From assembly GCA_005281725.1 (NCBI GenBank), contig SSBO01000012.1:23550991-23561494 (forward strand): a stretch of 10,504 nt of DNA, in the 5' to 3' direction. Origin of the DNA: Wuchereria bancrofti (Eukaryota > Nematoda > Chromadorea > Rhabditida > Onchocercidae). Every line of letters starts with the position of its first letter. Position 1 is the stretch's first letter. The notes under the pieces were generated by a model. The model was not told the DNA's origin and searched no databases. It worked only from the letters and a program-made list of their open reading frames with translations. Of this stretch, positions 1 to 10,100 are shown in pieces. The position numbers and the translations under genes were made by a program.

Positions 1-1054
1 TGCTACAAATAGATTGATAAAATTTTAACTGCATTTTTTAAAATTTTAATAAAGCGTTTCGTTTTTTCTTTTTTGATTGCGAAAAAATAAAATTTTATGA
101 ATGATAAATATTTAGAATATTTGTTAATTTTGAAAATGAAAAATTATTTTTTACTCACAATAACAATTAGTAACTTTGATAAATAAATATATTTAACTAA
201 TCATTTCAGAAGTATTCCTACAATCCTATCCCATTTATTATTACTTTTTTTTGTTGTTGTTAGAAGATTTGTTTATCTTGAGGCTAATACTAAACAATTT
301 TTTCCAATTAAGTAATAATATTTGAATTTTTAGATTAATCTTGATTAATCTGTAATATTTCCTTTAAAACGCTTTTTTTTCATTACATTACTTTATCCAA
401 AATGGTAATTCATAGCTTTTCGTTTTTGTTAATTAAATGTTACATTAATATAATTCCAAGTAAATTAAGTAAAATAAAAAGTAGAGAAGAAATTTAATTA
501 CAAACCTTAAATTCTCCAACCATAAATTTAAATGAAAAATGAAGTTTTTTAAGTGGTAATTTAAATAGCATATTAGTATCTAAATGATAAATCTGCAAAT
601 TAATCAAAATTTATTCCAATTAAAGTGAAACAAATAAAAAAAAAAGTAAGAATTATAATGAATGTATGCTTTACCATAACATATTCAAATACTGAAATTA
701 ATTTAGTAAAAAAATTTTTTTTAAATTATTTCTTATTGCTATTTAATCTAAATTGTTATAGCATATTTAAGACGAAAAGTTCAAAATGTTAAATATGAAT
801 GATAATGACAATAATAATAAAATGATAACTTTCAAATTATCAGTTTCTTTTATTTAGTTTAATTTTAATTATCATGCCATAAAAAACATTTTTTTAAACT
901 TTTTTTAAACATTATTATACCATAACAAAAATTCATACAAATTATATTACCATTTAGTGAAATATTCTCCTAATTATTTAAAAAAATTTATAACTAAAAA
1001 TAAAAAAGATTTACAAAAAAAAAAATTAAAAAAAATTTATGATTTTAATTATAC
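1..1054. other. AT-rich region beyond the last supported exon
   Basis: This stretch is nearly all A/T with homopolymer runs. I see no convincing coding exon apart from the micro-exon candidate at 671..691. It probably holds the last intron or introns, the 3' UTR, or flanking sequence of the minus-strand gene. A short open frame on the plus strand (957..1145) is Lys-rich low-complexity sequence and overlaps exon O on the other strand, so I do not call it a gene. Confidence 0.5.
671..691 (-). CDS. Candidate terminal micro-exon
   Basis: On the minus strand a TACTAAA-like branch motif and an AATTTCAG acceptor are followed by six codons (YLNMLW) and a TAA, in phase with the donor of exon O. Other short acceptor-plus-stop combinations exist nearby (for example around 205-216), so this is only one possible end of the gene. 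I could not confirm a poly(A) site; an AATAAA on the minus strand lies near 850-855. Confidence 0.15.
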   Translation of the reverse strand, partial: YLNMLW

Positions 1055-1125
1055 CTTAAATAAGGGCCAAAAAAATATGGACGGTAAAATATCGAATTGT
1101 TTCATTGTGAGATTTTCAGTAATAC
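1055..1125 (-). CDS. Exon O (23 full codons), hydrophobic aromatic segment
   Basis: A run of Ts followed by AG forms a strong acceptor. Two leading bases complete a Gly codon with exon N, and the peptide is ITENLTMKQFDILPSIFFWP then LFK. It ends at AAG/GTATAA. The same bases also offer an in-frame TAA one codon later (LFKV then stop), so this could be the last coding exon. The Trp/Phe-rich end and clean phase match argue that it is real, but it is short and sits in AT-rich sequence. Confidence 0.5.
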
Positions 1126-4100
1126 CTAAAAAAAAATTATCATAAGTTTATTTTTAGAATAATATTAGAGTTATTACTTTTTACTTTTAAATTTATCAAA
1201 TTAAAAATTTGTAATGATTCTTAGATTTGTGTTAATTCTGATTTCACCTTTAACACCTGAATTCCTTATAGGACCGGAAACCGGAAGTGATACAGCAGTT
1301 CCTGTAGTTTGCTTCATCGCTGTATCATCTTCACCAGCAGCTAGCATTGATTTTATATTTTCTGATAATGAACCTCGAGAATATTTTTTAGCTGTTAGCA
1401 AATTACTAACCTATAATTTTAAATTTAAATAATTTGAAATTAAAGTTAGGCATAGTTGTACGATGTTATAAAATGTTATGCTGATAAGAAAAATTACTAA
1501 TTTTCAAGAAATTTTGATAAATTAGAATAAATTAAATTAGTGTAAAATTAAATTCTAAGCTAAAATAATTTTATAAAAACTGTAAAATTTAAAATTTTAA
1601 AATTTTAATTGAAAATATTTCATAAGCTATGTTAAATTACTAATGGATAATATTTCAAGTTAAATTTAATCATTTTATGCAAATATTTTATATTTAACTA
1701 TAAAATATATCTTCCCTACTGATTACTAATTAATTTATCAGGAATGATAAAACCGGTTCAGACATTCGCTCAATCTATCATTTTCCGATCATTCATACAT
1801 TACATTAATATTTAAAAATTAACTTTAACATGTGGTGCAAGTAATTCATGCCATGAATTCAATAATGAAATTAAAGCAAATTTTCGATCTAATCTTGAAA
1901 TTGTCATCGATTCAAATTCCAATGAATGTTTTGCCCAATAATTAAATCTTTCAATTTCATTTTTATTCATTGAGCAATGCAATAAGAAATGCATTAGCTT
2001 GCAGCTTGCACATGCATTCATTACAATTGCATATCGTTTTACTTCATTTAATGAACTTTTACATAATGTTAAAATCTAAAATAAATAAATAACTGTAAAA
2101 ATTTTTTTTTTTTCAAAATTTTTTGAGCAAAAAAAAAGAGAAGAAAAGAACTTTTCATATAAATTATAAATAAATTAAATAATTTTGATTTACTAAATGG
2201 TCTTTTTTTTGCTTTAATTTATGAAAAAATTTAAAATTTTAAAATGTTCAAAATATGCAAATGTCAACGAACCAAATCATCGCGTAAGTCTAATGCTTCA
2301 CTTAATGCTTTCAACATACATAAATCAAGCCATTCATCATATTTCAGTAATGTTTGATGAAGAGATTTTTGAAATTCACGCAATACATGAAGCCAAGATA
2401 TCAATGACGATGCTACTGCTAATTTTAATAATATTATATCGCTAAAATATCAACAAAAAAAATTTTTTAAATTTGATTTAATTTAATCAAAAATTAACTT
2501 TTACTTGCAAATATTTAATGATAATAAAAAGAAGTAATTCATTAAAATTCTCAAGTTCTCTTCTTTTTGGAATTAATCGTGATTGTACGTGTAATGTCAC
2601 GTGATAATAATAATAAAAGGAAGTAATTCATTAAAATTCTCAAATTCTCTTCTTTTTGGAATTAATTATGATTATACGTGTAATCACGTGATAATAATAA
2701 TAAAAAGAAGTAATTCATTAAAATTCTCAACTTCTCTTCTTTTTGGAATTAATTATGATTATACGTGTAACATCACGTGAATACATTTGAGAATTATGTT
2801 GAAAAAATAAAATAAAAAGCAAAAATATTATATAATCAATTTACTTATTCACTATTTTGTTTTTTTTTTTTTAATGAAATTAAATGAAAAGTTGAATAAT
2901 TTGAAACCTTTGTTTATCCAAACATTCATCACCAGAAGAAATTCTTAAGCGTGGCTCACCAGTACGAATGATAATTTCACTACCGTTAATCCAATGGAGC
3001 AAATTTCGACGATTGATAAAACCTTTTAACAAAATATTTGGCACATTTAATTCTGCAATAAAATACAGAAATTATAAATATGCAAGAGAAAGAGATAGAT
3101 AAATGGAGAGGGAAAGAGAGAGAGAGAGAGAGAGAGAAAAGAAATGAAAAATAAAAATTTAATTCTGTAAAATTCTTCAATATTATAAAAAATTATTTTT
3201 CTGATAGTTTATTAATCAAATTTAACGATAAGAAACAAATGCATCTCTTATAGTAAACTATTCATATTTATCAATTTTACTAGTAATAAAAAAAGTATGT
3301 CTTATCAGTAGCAATTATTATTATCATTATAACTATTATTATTGTTACTATTATTACTATTATTATTATCATTATTATTATTACTGTTGTCATCGCTTCT
3401 GTAACCATTAATTATTACAAAATATAATTTCAATTATTCCAACTCATTTATATTCTTTGTACGATTACTAAATTATTCCAAACTTTTGAAATCATACATT
3501 TTCAAAAATTATGTGGATTTAATAATTAGTTGAACAATTTTCATTCTCATTTTGTCTATAATCTAAAAAGATTAACTTAAAAGAAAAAACTTAAACTTAA
3601 TATTTTTCCATCCATCCAATGTTCATTGCATTTCAATAATAAAAAAAAAATTTAGAAACTTCGAAAAAATGTTTTTTTTCTCGCTATTATTACTATTATT
3701 AACTATTATTATTAACTATCATTATTATTAACTATTATTATTATCATTATTATTAACTATTATTATCATTATTATTAACTATCATTATTATTAACTATTA
3801 TTATTATTGTTACTATTATCATCATTATTATTAACTATTATTATTATTCATGCCGCACTATTTATACTTTTTGAATTACCAGACAATTTTGTGCATATCA
3901 CTTGATATCACTATATGTTTATCACTAAATCATATCAGACTGATAACAATTATCATAATTATCACTACTAATGATTGTATTAATTAATAACATCGCTATA
4001 TGCTTAATGCTAAATCATATTAGATCAGTTAAATTATTATTTAAATTATACTTGATCATTTATCAATTGTATACTTTCCGCCATCTACTTTACATTTTTC

Positions 4101-7100
4101 AAAAACATCAAAATTTTTTTTTAATGAGAAAAAAACCAAAACCAAAAATTTTCAAATTTTCTGTAAATAAAAAGAAGAAAAAAAAAATTGAAAAGCAATT
4201 GATAATGTAATAAGAAAATAATATACCGCTAAGAATAATTAAATTACTATGTCGCAGTCGTTTTGATAAATCTAATTTGTCCCAATTTGTTACGAAATTT
4301 GTTTTCCAATTATCCATTAATGGCTTATTTTCTCTTGCATAAACAATTTTTGCAAATTGCGCATCATAAAGTGTATATGCATCAAAGCATATCATTTGCA
4401 TATCCTAAAAATTATTTAAAAAAAAAAAAACACATTTCAAAACATTCGAAAAATTTATTTCTTCTATTTTTATGTAATGATTTTACTTGTAATATTATTT
4501 TTTTGAAAGTAAAGTAAGAATACTATTTAAAAAGAAACAATGATTAAGAAAATAAATTTTAAACAAATCATTTCAATAATATTATCAAATAAAGTATTAC
4601 ATCTAGTTCAAAAAAATTTTTTTTTTGAACGAGAAAAAATTTTAAATGAAATAAAAGTAAATTAAATTAATAGTTCACTTATCACTACATTTTGATTATT
4701 TGAGAAAATATTTAAATAGCATTCTCGTCCATAAATCATTGTAACTGTTTTTTTGAACAAAAAAAAAATTTCAAATGAAATAAAAATAAATTAAATTACT
4801 AATTCACTTATCACTATATTTTGATTACTTGAAAAAATATTTAAATAGCATTCTCGTCCATAAACTATTGTAAACAAAAAAAAATTTTAAATGAAATAAA
4901 AGTAAATTAAATTAATAGTTCACTTATCACTATATTTTGATTACTTGAAAAAATATTTAAATAGCATTCTTGTCCATAAATCATTGTAACTGTTTTTTTG
5001 AGCGAAAAAAAATTTTAAATGAAATAAAAGTAAATTAAATTAATAGTTCAATTATCACTACATTTTGATTATTTGAAAAAATATTTAAATAGCATTCTCG
5101 TCCATAAATCATTGTAACTGTACAATGTATTCTGGTAGAGCGGGCGGAATTGTCTCTATTTTTATTATATTTTAACAATTCGTCATCAATACGAGCTGCT
5201 TGAAAAAATGTAATATAAACAGGTGGTAAACCAAAATGTGCATTTACTTCAGGTAATAATGAATCTGAAATACATCTATCGTTAATTAAATGATTGTTGG
5301 TTGTATAATAAGTTAAATAAGTGAAAAGTAAAATTTAGCATCATTGAAATATCAATATTTCAAATGAAAGAAATGAATTTAAAATTAAAATTAAAGAAAG
5401 TAAAATTTTCACGTAGCAATTAAAAAAAAAATTAGTGAAAAGGTTAATTTACCTTGAATGAAAAGATTATTTTTCTCATTGATCGGTTGTTTATGACATT
5501 TAAAAGCACATGAAGCATAGGTATGTTGTATTATTGAAATTGGATTAAGTGCTGTTAATATCATTTCCGCTCGTTCCGTAAGTCGTTGTATTACTTCGAT
5601 ACTTAGTGGTGTAAGAAAAATCTATTTAAAAAGTTATGTAAATTATATGTAATTAAATAATTTTTGTAATTAAATAATTTCAATTTACTAGTAAATATTT
5701 TAATAATTTTAATTAACTGTAATAGTTAATTATTATTACTACTATTACTGTATATTTTGGGCTAACAATAATTAATAATTATACAATAATTTACAAATAT
5801 TTAAATAAACATTACTCAATAAAAATCACCGAATAATTTCAATTTACTAGTATTTTAATAATTTTAATTAACTGTAATAGTTAATTATTATTACTATTAT
5901 TATTGTATATTTTGGGTTAACAATAATTAATAATTATAAAATAATTTACAAATATTTAAATAAACATTACTCAATAAAAATGACCAAATAATTTCAATTT
6001 ACTAGTATTTTAATAATTTTAATTAACTGTAATTGTTAATTATTATTACTACTATTATTACTGTACATTTTTTACTATTATTATTGTATATTTTGGGCTA
6101 ACAATAATTAATAATTATAAAATAATTTACAAATATTTAAATAAACATTACTCAATAAAAATCATCGAATAATTTCAATTTACTAGTAAATATTTTAACA
6201 ATTTTAATTAACTGTAATTTTAATAATTTTAATTAACTGTTATCGCTAAGCACTAATAAGTATTTTATCAAATATTAATTAAAATATTCTAATAAAAAAT
6301 TATACAATAATAAATAGTAATAGTTACAATAATTAGTAATAATGCAAAGTATTTAATTAATAATAATAAAACATGTCAAAAAAAAAAAATATTCTGCAAA
6401 AATTTGCTATAAAAAAGTACTATAAGTAAAATTAAAAACATTTAAAATTATTTTTTATATTTCAATTCAAAATCTAACAAATATTTTACAATTAGAAAAT
6501 AAATTTATGAAAAAAGGAAGTATTCTGCAATTGTAAGTAAAATCAAAAACATTTAAAAAATTAAAAACGTTTAAAAACATTAAAAAATAAAAATTATTTT
6601 TTATATTTTAATTCAAAATCTAACAAGTATTTTATAATCAGAAAATAAATTTAAAAATGAATAAATAAAATGGATGAAAACCTTTGTTATTGAAGAAATA
6701 TTACCCCAACCATAAATAACTTTAGGATCAATGCCCCAGTTCAAAGGTCGTTGACTGTATGATGTCATTTGCATATTTTGGGAATGAATCATCGATGGTG
6801 ACATTTCTTCTTTTGGTGAAATATTTTCCTTACTTTTATTTTCTAATTTTGTATCAATTAAATGTAAATTATTAATACCATTTCGAATCTACAAATATTT
6901 AACTTTTATTTTCTAATTTTGTATCAATTAAATGTAAATTATTAATACCATTTCGAATCTACAAATATTTAAATAAACATTACTCAATAAAAATTACTTA
7001 TCGTTAAGTAGTAACACGTATTTTATTAAATATTTAATTATTAATTGTTGGATAAAGATTTATTGACAAATTTTTAATCACATAAAATATTACTGAAATT

Positions 7101-10100
7101 AATAATTTATAGAAAAAAAGAAAGAAATGTCTGGAATACATTATTTAATTATTTAATATAATTATTTCAAAATTTTTACTATTTAACTCTTTTATTCTAC
7201 TACTATTTTTAACTCTTGGATAATATCATATTATCAGTAAAATTATCAAATTAGAAAATTTGATTTTTGAACAAATAAAAATACTACAATATCAGCAAAT
7301 TTGCTGTACTAATTAATGTGAAAGCGGTAATTTACCAATTTAAATTGATTGAGTGCATTTGTCGCAGTGGTATTTTTGAATTGTATTTGGTATATATTTA
7401 AAAAATTATGATAAGTATCGAGAAGTGTACCAGAGGCGCATTTAGACTTAATCATTTCTGTATAAGTATCAGAAGTGCTTGGACAAATTGTTTTACCTAA
7501 TTTCTGAAAAAAACCTGGAATTTCGAATAAACATTTTGAAATTTATTTTAATCAATCCCGGAAGAAAGAAAAATTAAGTTTAAAAAAGTTAACGAAGTTA
7601 AAAGTTAACTTCAGTTAAAAGTTTAATATTAAAATTATGAAATTAATTCATATATTTTAAAATTCAGGACATTATAGTAGAAAAGATTGGGAAGTAATGG
7701 AGAGAAAATGAAATTATTCATTCATTCAATTTCAATAACCTTTTGACCTTATGATCAAAAAACATATATCAAGAAATGTTAATTAAAATTTGTAGGAAAT
7801 ATTTTGATCCATTTTTAATTAGACTATTAGTAATTTAAGCCATTCAATTTTGGTTTTGATTTAATCATTGTTTCAAATCATTAATATCGATTAATTTTTT
7901 TTTTTGTTTTTATTTTTTTAATATTTATTTTTTATCATATTCTATTACACGTATTAGATACTAAAAGTTAAACTTAAGTATTATATAGAAATAAATTTAT
8001 GCATAATTTAAAGTTAAAAAAAAGAATGGAAATACCTTATATTCGCTGGAAAAAGTATTAATGTGTGAATCGTTGCTTTCAAATAACCTTGAAAAAAATA
8101 AAAAAAAATTATACAAAAAATTCAAAATTAGATTTGTAAACAATAGAAATAGTTAAAATGAAAATTTTAAGCGTACTTTGTTGATGGATGTATGATACTT
8201 TGACCAAAACCAGGTTGTTTAGGTTCATTATTAATTTGTAATTGTGCAAGTTTTTGCATAAAATCAGCCATAAAAATGCAACCACTGTAAAATAAAAATA
8301 TTTTAAGCATTTTCAAAAAAAAAAAAAACAGTTATAGTAAAGTAAATGTGATAAAATTGATAAACTTTTTGAATGTTTTATTAAATGTTAAAAATTGAAT
8401 GAAGAAATTAAAATTTGAATAAGTACTCAAATTAAGCAATCAAATTTACGGCCTAAAATAATATTAATTTCTTGGCCAAAACTAACTAAGATTAAAGATC
8501 ACCTAAGAGTGAAAAAAAAAAGAATGAAAAAATATAAAATATAAATAACAAAAGTGAAAAATTTTTTATCAATTATTCCAGTAAATAAATGCAACGATAA
8601 ATAATTAAATAAATGATAAAAGCTATTAAAATGATTTTTAAAGTATATATTTGAAAATTTCATTTTTAAAAAATCTTTTCAAAAAAGGTTATAACCTGTT
8701 TATGAGAGTTATAAGCTTTTCTGCTAGTTAAAAAAATGAAATTTTTGACATATTAATTGAGAGGAATTCTTTTTTTTTTTTGATAAATTTTTTGAATGTT
8801 TTATTAAATGTTTTATCTACGAAGAAATTAAAATTTGAATAAGTACTCAAATTAAGCAATCAAATTTTTGAAATTGTCTTATAGTTTTGAAAAAAAATGT
8901 CTTATAAACAAAACTAACTAAGATTAAAGATCACCTAAGAGTGAAGAAAAAAAGAATGAAAAATTATTTATGACTAATAATTTAACTTTTCAGATCATCG
9001 ATGATACTGTTTATCAAACGATTGGCTAATTTTTAAATTTTCAAATCACCGATGATACCGATGTTTATCAAGCATATATGCCTTGTAATCAAACTACTGA
9101 TAACGATTAATTGAAATATTTATACAACAAATAACCAATTAATAAATCACCAATCAATTTTTTTTGATTAATTTTTGTATGAAACTTTTTGAAATTTGCA
9201 TATACAAAATTATTACAAATAAATTATTCATATTTTTTAAATTAAAAAAAAAAAAGGTGAAACTTTTTTTTCCTTACCTCAAATCATCTTCGCCAAAAAA
9301 TGCAAAACTTCCGTAACAACCACATTTAGTCTCATTTAGCCATAAAAAATATAACCTAAAAGTTTTACAAACATTTCAAACAATTTTATTTCTTACCAAA
9401 AAAAATTTAATAAAATGCAAAAGAAAAATTGAGAAACATAGCAAATCTTAATTACAATTAAAAAAAAAAGAAGATTGCAACCTGTTTATGAGAGTTATAA
9501 CTTTTTTGCCAGTTAAACAAATGAAATTTTAAAAAAAAATGTCTTACAAAAAAAAAAACTAACTAAGATTAAAGATCACCTAAGAGTTAAAAAAATAAAG
9601 AAAAGAATGAAAAATTATTTTCTAAAAAAATGTCTTACAAAAAAAAACTAACTAAGATTAAAGATCACCTAAGAGTTAAAAAAATAAAGAAAAGAATGAA
9701 AAATTATTTCCAACCTTTCTGATTTTATCAAAATTCAAAATCTCATTTTTTCTTTTTCGTTTAACTCAAATTTAAATGAACAGATTAGAATTGTTTAACA
9801 AACCGTTTCGTATATTCATCATGCATTTTTAAAAATTTTTTCCGTTCATTCATAAGATATAAATTTTTGGATGAAAATGGTAATCGAATTTCAAATTCGA
9901 TATCTTGAAAATGAATTGATCCACATTCAAGCCATTTATTATCATTATCATTGTACATTAATGAACATTTGATAAATTGTTTGATATCTAACTGAAAAAG
10001 GAACGATTGATTTTTGCATAATCATAAAATTTTGTTTTGAAAAAAAAAAAAAGAATTATAATTTATAAATTGTTTGATATCTAACTGAAAGAAAAAAAAA

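Noticed and set aside
957..1145. Plus-strand open frame of 62 codons
   Set aside because: It is Lys/Asn-rich, made by A runs, has no supporting motif, and overlaps exon O on the opposite strand.
1214..1432. Plus-strand open frame of 72 codons
   Set aside because: It is the antisense shadow of exon N, whose splice sites and phase fit the minus-strand gene.
2221..2445. Plus-strand open frame of 74 codons that looks membrane-like
   Set aside because: It is the antisense shadow of exon L; the hydrophobic end comes from the intron edge.
2526..2785. Possible terminators or small RNAs from the paired arms in the three-copy repeat
   Set aside because: The arms are short and AT-rich and lie inside a spliced intron; nothing shows they are transcribed independently.
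2986..3180. Minus-strand open frame with a Ser-Leu repeat
   Set aside because: The Ser-Leu run is the translated (CT)n microsatellite upstream of exon K and is in a different frame from the exon.
3685..3849. Possible CRISPR-like array because of regular spacing
   Set aside because: The units are trinucleotide microsatellite with no unique spacers, and the window is eukaryotic.
3971..4210. Plus-strand open frame of 79 codons with a Lys-rich end
   Set aside because: It lies in intronic AT-rich sequence next to exon J, with low-complexity composition and no start context or homology clue.
4263..4517. Plus-strand open frame of 84 codons
   Set aside because: It is antisense to exon J; the rest is poly(A)-derived Lys.
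8365..9710. Possible complete transposon
   Set aside because: There is no transposase or reverse transcriptase frame, no clear terminal inverted repeats and no target-site duplication.
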